Assembly: GCA_913045135.1 (NCBI GenBank)
Contig: CAJWQD010000012.1
Span: forward strand, 1-50,921
Origin: an uncultured Flammeovirgaceae bacterium
GTDB taxonomy: Bacteria; Bacteroidota; Bacteroidia; Cytophagales; Cyclobacteriaceae
Direction of reading: 5' to 3'
DNA: 50,921 nt
The notes beneath the pieces were generated by a model, which saw only the letters and a program-made list of their open reading frames with translations, made no database searches and was not told where the DNA came from. Both the position numbers and the translations under genes were made by a program. How positions within the stretch are numbered: position 1 is the stretch's first letter; each line of letters opens with the position of its first letter. Below, piece by piece: positions 10,598 to 18,478 of the stretch.

Positions 10598-11128
10598 ATG
10601 AACAATGAGTATCTGATTTTAGTTGATGAAAATAATCCATAATGAATTAAGATTAAAAAATTAAAAGTTCACCTGTTAGAGTTACTACATAATGCTTTTT
10701 TTATATTTATATTCGGGAGTGAGGGTAAAGTGCTTATGTAGCAGCGCGCCCCTGATAAATATCACAAACAAATTTATGGCCCAATACTTGTTGCAGACAT
10801 TCCTATTTTAGAGAAACATTGGGTCAGGCCACAAAAAGGATACTTCAGGGAGAAATGGGCATAGACTGTCCCGCACTTTTTATTTAAATTTGTTTATTAA
10901 TTTGATTTTTCCAATGTCTTAAGCGAGCTCCAATGTGATCATGTTTATTTTGGATTCTCTGATGTCTTCCCTCAAGCAAATTCATTGGAAGTAGAAGATT
11001 ATTAATACGTCGGAATCAATTAACTGCGAAAAGATCCCTCAAAAAATACAGAGAATTATTCCAAATGGTTTGAAATTTGTATTGATCAATTAATTGGTCA
11101 TCAGAGAAAATATCAAAACAATGCTTAA
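10598..11128 (+). pseudogene. idi: Decayed type I isopentenyl-diphosphate delta-isomerase
   Basis: Reading through stops gives a protein of about 177 codons that is colinear with Idi, a Nudix-fold enzyme interconverting IPP and DMAPP. The segments seen in order are MNNEYLILVDENN (start at 10598); LKVHLLELLHNAFFIFIF; QRAPDKYH after a TAG at 10739-10741; LWPNTCCRHS (the LWTNTCCSHP active-site Cys motif); the Nudix-like QATKRILQGEMGIDCP; LQCDHVYFGFSD; and NTENYSKWFEICIDQLI near the end. Early stops follow codon 14 (TAA TGA at 10640-10645). A 1-base deletion lies near 10766-10773, and a further frameshift and stops lie at about 10883-10900. Two more stops fall in the last third. Nudix residues are altered. 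In organisms with the MEP pathway IspH makes both isomers, so idi is dispensable there; this explanation for the loss is inferred. Confidence 0.9.
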
Positions 11129-11204
11129 AGTTGTTTTAAAAAATTTATGTGTAGAGATTTGAAAATAGATGACTTTGTTACCCTTGACGTAGCGCTCAAA
11201 ATTT

Positions 11205-11960
11205 ATGCCTGAATACGGATTCCCAATTATTTTCTTTCTGATCGCATTTTTTTACGCTTCCGTGGGCTTTGGTGGTGGTTCGAGTTACTTGGCTTTGTTG
11301 AGCCTATTTTTGACTGAATTTCAGGAAATAAGAACCTTGGCACTCCTTTTAAATTTAATTGTCGTAAGCATAGGAACCTATATGTTCATTAGAAATGACA
11401 TCTTTAAATGGAGGTATTTTTGGCCATTTTTGCTTACAAGTATGCCACTCTCTTTTTTAGGTGCTCAACTTAAGTTGTCTGAAAAAATATTTTTTCTAGT
11501 CCTCGGTTCTGCTCTTTTAGGAGCGTCCTTTTTTTTACTTGCTCAATTACTTCAACAAACCAAAACCCATAGACCTTTAAAAGCTTATAAAAAATTAATT
11601 ATTGGAAGTGGAATAGGACTTCTGTCCGGCATTTCAGGTATTGGTGGGGGTATCTTTCTTTCCCCAACACTTAATTTGATGGGATGGAAAGATGCGCGCA
11701 TCGTCGCAGCACTCTCATCCATTTTTATTTTTTGTAACTCCCTTGCCGGCTTGGGTGGACTCATCGCTTCAGATACCTTCAGGTTAAATATGCCTTTGAC
11801 CTTTCCATTGATCATAGCAGTCGCTGCAGGTGGTACTTTAGGATCATTTACCTCCAATAAAAAAATAAATACCCGAACTATCAAATTGTTCACAGCAATT
11901 TTGATTGCTTACGTAGGCCTCAGATTAGTCTTATTACACGGTTGGGAATTGTATATCTAA
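11205..11960 (+). CDS. TauE/SafE (TSUP) family membrane permease
   Basis: The gene encodes 251 residues and about eight hydrophobic segments, the usual size and topology of the TSUP family (PF01925). The two duplicated halves are visible through the glycine-rich motifs FYASVGFGGGSSYLALLSLF near the N-terminus and SGISGIGGGIFLSPTLNLMGW in the middle. Family members move sulfite, sulfonates or other small organic anions across the inner membrane; the substrate here cannot be told. It converges on the CO dehydrogenase operon, ending 3 bases before the XdhC-YHS stop, so it may serve sulfur chemistry for the cofactor, but this is only position-based inference. The ATG at 11205 is the first in frame, 76 bases after the idi relic. 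Confidence 0.85.
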   Translation: MPEYGFPIIFFLIAFFYASVGFGGGSSYLALLSLFLTEFQEIRTLALLLNLIVVSIGTYMFIRNDIFKWRYFWPFLLTSMPLSFLGAQLKLSEKIFFLVLGSALLGASFFLLAQLLQQTKTHRPLKAYKKLIIGSGIGLLSGISGIGGGIFLSPTLNLMGWKDARIVAALSSIFIFCNSLAGLGGLIASDTFRLNMPLTFPLIIAVAAGGTLGSFTSNKKINTRTIKLFTAILIAYVGLRLVLLHGWELYI

Positions 11961-11963
11961 TTG

Positions 11964-12932
11964 CTAAACGTAGGCCGAGGGTTCTTTTTGAAAAGAGGTA
12001 TAACACCCATCGCAGCAAAAATAGATTTGCTCCCCATCATACTGCACTACATGCTTTGCTGTACTTTTCGAAACGGGTATTTTACATACTGGATTGATAT
12101 ACAAATCACTAGATAAATTTGGATCTGAAGGTTTTAATGAAGTCATTTCATCTGTTTTTTTCCTGCTCAGCTGAATAATTTCAGCCAAAATAGAAATTGC
12201 CACCTCAGCTGGTGTTTTGGCATTAATGTCTAAACCCGCTGGTGTTTTGACTTTAATCAATTGTGCATGGGGAACTTCTTTTCTTTTTAAGGCCATCAAA
12301 ACGGCATTGGCTTTCCTACTGCTCGCTACAAAACTTAAATACTTCGGATCTGTCTTAATAGCACTCGCTAAACTTTCTTCATCTCCTTCTCCTTGCGTAC
12401 ACACAACGACGTATTCATTTAGATGTAAAGTTGGATCAAATGCATTCAGCATCTCTCTTTTACTCGCTTTAGAGAACATCTCTTCTTCTATTAAATCTGA
12501 TATTACGGTAACTCTAAATCCCGAAAGGGCTCCTAACTCACACAAAGCTTTAGCTATGTGTGATCGCCCAAAAATTTTTAATTCAAGTGTTGGCATAATT
12601 GGTTCAATATAAACTTCTAAAGACCCCCCACTCATGCAGGTCATTTTATAATTTTTAACACCTGATTGCTCAGGTGCATTTAAAGCTGTTTGAATACGCA
12701 CCAATCTTGGAGCGCGCTCTTCAAGAGCAGCCAAAGCCTCTTTGATCACAATGCCACGGGTACATCCTCCACCTATCCAACCCTTTATTTCCCCGCTCTG
12801 AGTAATCAATGCTTTATCTCCAGGTTTTCCAGAGGTTGGTGCTTCTCTACGCACAATTGAGGCCATCACAATAGCCTCTTGCTTTTTTTGATAGAATTCT
12901 AGGTTTTTTAACAATGTTAAATAATTATGCAT
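11964..12932 (-). CDS. XdhC/CoxF-type maturation protein with C-terminal YHS domain
   Basis: The gene encodes 322 residues. Residues 20-110 form the XdhC/CoxI N-terminal domain (REAPTSGKPGDKALI, IGGGCTRG). Residues 115-250 form the Rossmann-type XdhC C-terminal domain (LKIFGRSHIAKALCELGAL, KTPAEVAISILAEI). After a linker, residues 278-322 form a YHS domain: YINPVCKIPVS, then YDGEQIYFCCDGC, with Cys at 283, 306, 307 and 310, and FQKEPSAYV. XdhC proteins bind molybdopterin cofactor and help its sulfuration and insertion into xanthine or CO dehydrogenases. YHS domains occur in metal-handling proteins. The gene overlaps coxE by 8 bases and is last in the cox operon. The fusion suggests a role in the Mo-S-Cu centre, possibly in Cu handling, which is inference. 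Confidence 0.88.
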   Translation of the reverse strand: MHNYLTLLKNLEFYQKKQEAIVMASIVRREAPTSGKPGDKALITQSGEIKGWIGGGCTRGIVIKEALAALEERAPRLVRIQTALNAPEQSGVKNYKMTCMSGGSLEVYIEPIMPTLELKIFGRSHIAKALCELGALSGFRVTVISDLIEEEMFSKASKREMLNAFDPTLHLNEYVVVCTQGEGDEESLASAIKTDPKYLSFVASSRKANAVLMALKRKEVPHAQLIKVKTPAGLDINAKTPAEVAISILAEIIQLSRKKTDEMTSLKPSDPNLSSDLYINPVCKIPVSKSTAKHVVQYDGEQIYFCCDGCYTSFQKEPSAYV

Positions 12933-14073
12933 GAGATAAGATCTTTTCTAATTCCATCAAACTATCTAAATTATGTGCCGAAAGAAAGTCATCCACAGCG
13001 GGTAATGCGGCCGCCATTCCCTTAGCCAAAGGCTTATAGCCTTTCATCCCCTTTAAAGGATTCAACCAAACTAGCTTTCTTGTTCTTAATTTAATTTTAT
13101 GTACTTCATCAAACATTACTTTCGGATCTCCATCATCTAACCCATCACTCAAGATGATGGTAACACTTCGGCCGTTTAATACTCTTTTAGCAAATTGATC
13201 ATTAAATGAAACTAAGCACTCTCCTATTTTAGTACCTCCTGACCAGTTGGTAGCTCGCTCGCTCATCTGCATCATGGACTCAGTCAACTCATTTTCTTTC
13301 AATAAGTCAGTGATTCGAATCAAGTGAGTACTAAAGATGAAGGCTTCAATGTTATTGAGATGAGATTTCAATGACCACACAAATTTTAATAAAAAAAATG
13401 AGTATTTATCCATCGAACCACTCACATCCAATAATACAATCAATTTTGTTTTTTGAATTTTTCTTTTCCGATAACTCAAATTAATAATTTCATCTCTTGA
13501 ACTGATGTTTTTCCTTATTGATTTGCGAATATCTATTTTTCCGCTTTTTGCACGGATCAATCTATGTTTTAAACGAGTATTCAATTGTTTCAAAAGTTTT
13601 TCAATAAGATTTTCAAGCGGACCTAAATCTACCGCTTTGATTTTTGAAAAATCTGTTTGTTTAAGCTTCTCGATATGACTTATCCCTGAAACGCTTTTAG
13701 CTCCTTCTAGAGGTCCCTCTTCTTTCTTATTTTTATCCCTCACCCCAGTCATCACCAGAGAGGCCTTCGTACTCTTAGCAATATTAGACTTACCCTGTTG
13801 CTGAATTTTATGTGCATACTTATGCTTGCGCATTTTCCAGTATACCTTAAAACATTGATCGAAAATGACTTCTTCTTCGAAATCCTTACAAAACAATGAT
13901 TTCAATCCAAAATAAAATGATTGAGGATCCCGTATAAAGCCTAGTTGAGCTGTTTTTACTCCCTCTTTTGTGTGGCTTAAACCTATAGAAAGACCATTTT
14001 GTCGACACATTTCGCTGAAGCCAACCATAGATGCTCCCATTGAATTATGATTTGTGAAATGGCTTAATTCCAT
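12925..14073 (-). CDS. coxE: CoxE-type VWA-domain protein
   Basis: The gene encodes 382 residues. The N-terminal half is basic and helical; the C-terminal half is a von Willebrand A domain with an intact MIDAS motif, DVSGSMD at residues 216-222, and a downstream ILSDGLDDGDP. This matches the VWA-CoxE family, which pairs with MoxR-type AAA+ ATPases. In Oligotropha, CoxD and CoxE act after apo-enzyme assembly to build the Mo-S-Cu site (established for that system). The start is 2 bases past the coxD stop, and the end overlaps the XdhC-YHS gene, so translation is probably coupled. A typical motif, TNWSGGTKIGECLVSFND, follows the MIDAS core. Confidence 0.92.
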   Translation of the reverse strand: MELSHFTNHNSMGASMVGFSEMCRQNGLSIGLSHTKEGVKTAQLGFIRDPQSFYFGLKSLFCKDFEEEVIFDQCFKVYWKMRKHKYAHKIQQQGKSNIAKSTKASLVMTGVRDKNKKEEGPLEGAKSVSGISHIEKLKQTDFSKIKAVDLGPLENLIEKLLKQLNTRLKHRLIRAKSGKIDIRKSIRKNISSRDEIINLSYRKRKIQKTKLIVLLDVSGSMDKYSFFLLKFVWSLKSHLNNIEAFIFSTHLIRITDLLKENELTESMMQMSERATNWSGGTKIGECLVSFNDQFAKRVLNGRSVTIILSDGLDDGDPKVMFDEVHKIKLRTRKLVWLNPLKGMKGYKPLAKGMAAALPAVDDFLSAHNLDSLMELEKILSHA

Positions 14074-14075
14074 AG

Positions 14076-14948
14076 CTAAGCTGAAATATCCTCTAAAATA
14101 TCGTTTAATGAATGCTTAATTTCAATGATATCTTTTTGAGATTTCAATATACATCCTAGAGTAGAATCGATCAGTTCTGGTGTTAAGCTCACTGTATTTA
14201 ATGTGATCAGTGCGCGTGCCCAATCAATAGTTTCCGCGATACCGGGAGTTTTCTGCAAATTTTGGCCTCTAAGGTATTCTATGAACTTTACCAGTTGCTG
14301 AAGTATCTCACCTTCTCCACCAACGCGTTTCTCTAAAATTGCCAATTCTTTTTCAAAGGTTGGAAAATCAACCCAATAATATAAACATCTTCTTTTTAAG
14401 GCGTCGCTTAAATCTCTTGTACGATTGGAAGTAAGGATAACTACTGGTTTATGTTTGGCTTTGATAGTTCCTAGCTCAGGGATAGAAATTTGAAAATCTG
14501 ACAAAAGCTCTAATAAAAAGGCCTCAAATTCTTCATCTGCCCGATCAATTTCATCAAGAAGCAATACGGTGGGTTTATCTGACGTAATCGCCTTGAGTAA
14601 GGGACGCTTCAATAAAAATTCATCACTAAAAATAAACTTTTCTTGCTCTTGGACCGAAATCTTTTCATTTTCATTCAGCTTAATATGCAATAGTTGCTTT
14701 TGATAATTCCACTCATAGACAGAAGTGCTAACATCCAATCCCTCGTAACATTGTAACCGAATCAATTCATGGCCCTGATAATGAGCGATAATATTTGCTG
14801 CCTCTGTCTTTCCAACACCAGGAGGACCTTCTAAAAGTAAAGGTTTTTTTAGCTTCAACATTAAAAAAAGAACTGTGGCAAGCTCTTCCTCCACAACATA
14901 ATCAAGTTGATCAAATCGATGAATCAACTCTTTTACCTCTGGTATCAT
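14076..14948 (-). CDS. coxD: CoxD-type MoxR AAA+ ATPase
   Basis: The gene encodes 290 residues. The Walker A motif is GPPGVGKT (residues 41-48), the Walker B is LLLDEID (129-135), sensor 1 is VILTSNRTRDLSDALKRRC and a sensor 2 region lies near TPGIAETIDWARAL. The protein belongs to the MoxR/CoxD group that remodels target proteins together with a VWA partner, here CoxE. In the Oligotropha CO dehydrogenase system CoxD is needed for insertion of sulfur and copper into the Mo site, and the same role is inferred here. It lies between coxG (9 bases away) and coxE (2 bases away) in one transcription unit. Confidence 0.94.
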   Translation of the reverse strand: MIPEVKELIHRFDQLDYVVEEELATVLFLMLKLKKPLLLEGPPGVGKTEAANIIAHYQGHELIRLQCYEGLDVSTSVYEWNYQKQLLHIKLNENEKISVQEQEKFIFSDEFLLKRPLLKAITSDKPTVLLLDEIDRADEEFEAFLLELLSDFQISIPELGTIKAKHKPVVILTSNRTRDLSDALKRRCLYYWVDFPTFEKELAILEKRVGGEGEILQQLVKFIEYLRGQNLQKTPGIAETIDWARALITLNTVSLTPELIDSTLGCILKSQKDIIEIKHSLNDILEDISA

Positions 14949-14957
14949 ATGTTCAGG

Positions 14958-15479
14958 TCATTTTTTGAAAAGTCCTTTGACCACAGATCCCATCATCGAA
15001 CCCGCCTTTAAGGAATTGTCTACTTCTGCACCAGATAATAATTTTTTGAAATTGTCAACAAATTGATCCATCAATTGAGCCGACACATCATTGATCAGTC
15101 TAGAACCAAACTGGGCCAGTGTACCTTGTATATTTACAACCATTTTGAAATCTACATCAGTCCCTTCACCTGTCGTCACCGCACTTCCATTCATGGTCAT
15201 TTTAGCGTTTCCTTTTCCTTTAGAATCCAATCCTGTACCTCGAAGTAGCATTTCATGCGCATCATTATCCATTTCCACAATTGTAATTTCTCCATCATAT
15301 TTTGTTTTAATGGGCCCAAATTTCAAAGTTACCTCACCCTTATAGTTTTTATCATCTATTTGATCTGTGATAGTAGCTCCAGGCACACAACCAGAAATTT
15401 CCTTGGGGTTACTGAGACTTTTCCATACTTGCTCTATAGGTGCCTCTAAACTAAATTTTTTTGTAATTGTTGCTTCCAT
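14958..15479 (-). CDS. coxG: CoxG, SRPBCC-fold CO dehydrogenase accessory protein
   Basis: The gene encodes 173 residues. The whole chain matches the CoxG family (PF06240; SRPBCC/START-like fold): it opens with a typical strand and APIEQVWKSLSNP, then ISGCVPGA, a KFGPIKTKYDGE strand and QFGSRLINDVSAQLMDQFVDNF near the C-terminus. A short basic tail follows. In characterised CO oxidisers CoxG recruits the CO dehydrogenase to the cytoplasmic membrane and may help quinone interaction. Between coxL and this start are 73 bases with two palindromes, which may give coxG its own level of expression within the operon. The ATG at 15479 fits the family's N-terminus. Confidence 0.93.
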   Translation of the reverse strand: MEATITKKFSLEAPIEQVWKSLSNPKEISGCVPGATITDQIDDKNYKGEVTLKFGPIKTKYDGEITIVEMDNDAHEMLLRGTGLDSKGKGNAKMTMNGSAVTTGEGTDVDFKMVVNIQGTLAQFGSRLINDVSAQLMDQFVDNFKKLLSGAEVDNSLKAGSMMGSVVKGLFKK

Positions 15480-15500
15480 TAACTATTTGAGTTAAATAAC

Positions 15501-15528
15501 GAACCGGTTCCCAAATGAGAACCGGTTC
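15501..15528. repeat. Paired 10-bp palindromes GAACCGGTTC between coxL and coxG
   Basis: GAACCGGTTC occurs at 15501-15510 and again at 15519-15528, separated by 8 bases. Each copy is a perfect palindrome, and the two also pair with one another to form a 10-bp stem with an 8-base loop. On the minus strand the stem is preceded, not followed, by a T run, so it is not a normal intrinsic terminator. It could be an mRNA stem protecting the upstream coxMSL message, or a tandem site for a dimeric DNA-binding protein. Neither reading can be chosen from sequence alone. Confidence 0.85.
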
Positions 15529-15552
15529 ATTAAAAAAAATTATTTATTTAAA

Positions 15553-17940
15553 TTATGATTCTACTATATTCTTATCTAAAACACCCTTATCTTTCAAAGC
15601 TTTGAAAATTTTGTAAGGCGTAATCGGAATATCCAAATGAGTAATGCCATATGGCTTCAATGCATCTATAATGGCATTGGCAATAGCCGGAGGTGCTCCT
15701 ACAGTAGGTGATTCTCCAATACCTTTAGCTCCAATAGGATGATGAGGTGATGGAGTAACCGTATGGCCAGTCTCCCAGCTCGGTGATTCCACCGCGGTAG
15801 GTACTAAATAATCCATCAATGTTCCATTCAAAATGTTTCCATCATCATCATAAATCAATTCCTCATACATCGCCGGTGCAATTCCTTGCGTCAATCCGCC
15901 ATGTACTTGGCCTTGTGCAATCATTGGATTTATGATATGCCCTGCGTCATCAATAGCGACAAATTTGCGAACCTTTATTTCAAAAGTATCGGAATCAATA
16001 TCTACCACGCAGATATAAGCTCCAGATGGAAAAGTAAGGTTTGGAGGGTCATAATAGTGTGTTGCCTCAAATCCCGCTTCCATTCCTTGTGGATGGTTGG
16101 TGTAAGAAGCAAAGACTATTTCTTGGATAGTTTTTGCTTTTTCCGGTGCTCCTTTTACAGAAAACTTCCCAGGCTCCCATTCCAAATCATCTTCAGATAC
16201 TTCAAGCAAATGAGCAGCTATTTTTTTTGCTTTATCCCTAAGCTTTCGGGCAGCCACAGCAGCTGCAGCTCCTGCAGTGGGTGTACTTCTGCTAGCATAG
16301 GTACCCAATCCATATGGTGCTGTATCTGTATCTCCTTCTTCTATCTGTATATCCTTAGCGGGAATTCCTAACTCCTCCGCTATAATTTGTGCATAAGTTG
16401 TTTCATGCCCTTGACCTTGTGACTTTGTTCCAAACCTCGCAATTGCCTTCCCTGTTGGGTGAACCCTGATCTCAGCACTGTCAAACATTTTTATGCCTAA
16501 AATGTCAAAATCTTTGGAAGGCCCAGCACCGACTACTTCAGTAAACGTAGATAATCCGATACCCATCAGTTCACCTTTATTTCTCTTTTCAGCTTGCTCT
16601 ATTCTTAGGTTATCATAGTCTACTGCTTTCATCGCCAATTTGAGCCCTGCCTCATAATCTCCGCTATCATACTCCCAACCAGTCGGAGAATGATAAGGAA
16701 ATTGATCCTTCTTAATAAAATTATGAAATCTTAAAGCCGCTGGATCTTTACCTATCTCAAGGGCATATCTATCCGTCATTCGTTCTATGGCATGAACGGC
16801 CTCTGTCACCCTAAAAGAACATCTATAGGCTACACCTCCAGGTGGTTTATTAGTATATACGGCGTCTGCTTCCATAAATGCATTGGGATAATCATAAGAA
16901 CCGGTAGCAATCGAGAACATTCCTGTTGGAAACTTCGATGGATTGGCAGAAGCATCGGTATATCCATGATCTGCCAATACTTTCATTCTCGTGGCCAAAA
17001 TTTTACCATCTTTTGTCCCCGCAAGTTCAGCAGTTATATGATAGTCCCTCGCAAAAGAGTCTGCCTGTAGGTTTTCACTTCTATCCTCAATCCATTTTAC
17101 TGGCTTTCCGATTAAAAATGAAGCTGCAATGGCAATTACATATCCGGGATAAACAGGAACCTTACCACCAAATCCACCTCCAATATCCGGAGATATAACT
17201 CTTACTTTTTCTTCTGTTAAGCCCACATGACCAGCAACTAATGCAATGACTGTTCTGATAGCGTGTGGCGCTTGAGTGGTCATGTACATGGTGAGATGAT
17301 TATCTACTTTATCATAACTAGCCACACATCCACAAGTTTCTATTGAGGCAACATGTATTCGTGGAATATGCATTTGCTCCTTAACTACGACCTCCGCTTC
17401 GTTGAAGATTCGTTCAGTTTCTTCTTTTTGTCCTACCTCCCAATGCCAGATATGATTATCTTTTTTATCCTCTTTATCCGAGCGCAATACAGGGGCATCT
17501 GAATCCAAAGCTTTAAAGGGATCTACTACAGGTTTCATCACCTCATATTCCACCTTAACAGCTTCTCTGGCATCCCGAGCTATGTATTTTTCTGTTGCAA
17601 TTATTGCAGCAACCTCCTGTGCTTGGTACATGACCGTGTCCACTGGCAAAACCATTTGCGTGTCAGACATCAAAGTAGGCATCCAATGCAAATTATATTG
17701 CTCAAGATCTTTTCCAGTAATTACAGCCAATACTCCCGGAATCTTTAATGCATCTGAACTGTCAATATTTTTGATTTTAGCATATGCATAAGGACTTCGA
17801 ACAATGTCCATATATAAAGTTCCCGGTAGCTTCACGTCATCCGTATAATTACCTTTTCCATGAACAAACCGGTCATCTTCTTTGCGCTTCATGGAATGTC
17901 CCATGCCGCCAATTTCTTTCGATGTTTTACACTGTATCAT
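15553..17940 (-). CDS. coxL: Form I aerobic CO dehydrogenase large (Mo-Cu) subunit CoxL
   Basis: The gene encodes 795 residues, the usual size. The protein carries the molybdopterin cofactor and oxidises CO to CO2. The form I signature AYRCSFR is at residues 371-377, with Cys374 as the expected ligand of the Cu ion. Form II and related hydroxylases instead have AYRGAGR-like loops. Other CoxL features are GGGFGGKVPVYPGY, KFPTGMFSIATGSYDYP, GWEYDSGDYEAGL, GTKSQGQGHETTYAQI and GIGESPTVG, with Glu743 as the expected catalytic base next to Mo. The start follows coxS by 23 bases and contains the typical GHSMKRKEDDRFVHGKGNYTDD. By eye it aligns closely to Oligotropha CoxL around the active site. It acts at the cytoplasmic face as part of the (LMS)2 complex. 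Confidence 0.97.
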   Translation of the reverse strand: MIQCKTSKEIGGMGHSMKRKEDDRFVHGKGNYTDDVKLPGTLYMDIVRSPYAYAKIKNIDSSDALKIPGVLAVITGKDLEQYNLHWMPTLMSDTQMVLPVDTVMYQAQEVAAIIATEKYIARDAREAVKVEYEVMKPVVDPFKALDSDAPVLRSDKEDKKDNHIWHWEVGQKEETERIFNEAEVVVKEQMHIPRIHVASIETCGCVASYDKVDNHLTMYMTTQAPHAIRTVIALVAGHVGLTEEKVRVISPDIGGGFGGKVPVYPGYVIAIAASFLIGKPVKWIEDRSENLQADSFARDYHITAELAGTKDGKILATRMKVLADHGYTDASANPSKFPTGMFSIATGSYDYPNAFMEADAVYTNKPPGGVAYRCSFRVTEAVHAIERMTDRYALEIGKDPAALRFHNFIKKDQFPYHSPTGWEYDSGDYEAGLKLAMKAVDYDNLRIEQAEKRNKGELMGIGLSTFTEVVGAGPSKDFDILGIKMFDSAEIRVHPTGKAIARFGTKSQGQGHETTYAQIIAEELGIPAKDIQIEEGDTDTAPYGLGTYASRSTPTAGAAAAVAARKLRDKAKKIAAHLLEVSEDDLEWEPGKFSVKGAPEKAKTIQEIVFASYTNHPQGMEAGFEATHYYDPPNLTFPSGAYICVVDIDSDTFEIKVRKFVAIDDAGHIINPMIAQGQVHGGLTQGIAPAMYEELIYDDDGNILNGTLMDYLVPTAVESPSWETGHTVTPSPHHPIGAKGIGESPTVGAPPAIANAIIDALKPYGITHLDIPITPYKIFKALKDKGVLDKNIVES

Positions 17941-17963
17941 TTTATTTTTTTGTTAAAGTTAAT

Positions 17964-18470
17964 TTATTCAACAAATTCAGGCTCAGTAGAGGGCAATTCA
18001 TCACCTCTCAATTTTGCTCCTGCATATTTTATCGACTTCACTATATTATTGTAACCTGTACATCTACACAAATTACCTGAAATACCCCACCGAATTTCTT
18101 CCTCCGTTGGGTCTGGATTTTTTTCAAGTAACTCAATAGCACGAAGCATCATGCCTGGAGTACAAAATCCGCAGTGTAATCCATGATTTTCTTTAAATCC
18201 CTCTTGTATCGGATGAACTCCCTCTGTAGTAGCAATTCCTTCAACAGTAGTGATTTCTTTACCGTCGGCTTGAACAGCCAAAAGAGTACAAGATTTCGCT
18301 GATTTACCATCTATTAAAATCGTACACGCACCACAACTTGAGGTGTCACATCCAATGTGAGTACCTGTCATTCCAATGTTTTCCCTAATGAAATGAACCA
18401 AAAGAGTTCTGGGCTCTACTTGCTCAGTAAATTCCTCCCCGTTTATTTTTAATTTTATTTCTTTTTTCAT
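17964..18470 (-). CDS. coxS: CO dehydrogenase small [2Fe-2S] subunit CoxS
   Basis: The gene encodes 168 residues from the ATG at 18470. A plant-type [2Fe-2S] domain carries C41, C46, C49 and C61 ([10 protein letters not shown] ... SC). A helical domain carries the second cluster with C100, C103, C135 and C137 ([18 protein letters not shown]). All eight ligands are present. The subunit passes electrons from the Mo site in CoxL to FAD in CoxM. An in-frame TTG at 18482 overlaps the coxM stop (TTGA) and would add four residues; the ATG fits the family N-terminus (KLKINGEEF) better, but the same TTGA layout occurs at the MoaD-like gene at 20864, so the longer form is possible. Confidence 0.96.
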   Translation of the reverse strand: MKKEIKLKINGEEFTEQVEPRTLLVHFIRENIGMTGTHIGCDTSSCGACTILIDGKSAKSCTLLAVQADGKEITTVEGIATTEGVHPIQEGFKENHGLHCGFCTPGMMLRAIELLEKNPDPTEEEIRWGISGNLCRCTGYNNIVKSIKYAGAKLRGDELPSTEPEFVE

Positions 18471-18478
18471 AGTTACTA

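Noticed and set aside
15501-15528. Intrinsic terminator after coxL
   Set aside because: On the minus strand the T run comes before, not after, the stem, and the downstream genes are needed with coxL.
15886-16371. 161-residue plus-strand frame inside coxL
   Set aside because: It is antisense to the well-supported coxL frame, has low-complexity Ser/Cys-rich composition and no family; it is a shadow.
15553-17940. Xanthine dehydrogenase or form II hydroxylase as the identity of CoxL
   Set aside because: The active-site loop is AYRCSFR, specific to form I CO dehydrogenase, and the neighbours are coxM, coxS, coxG, coxD and coxE.
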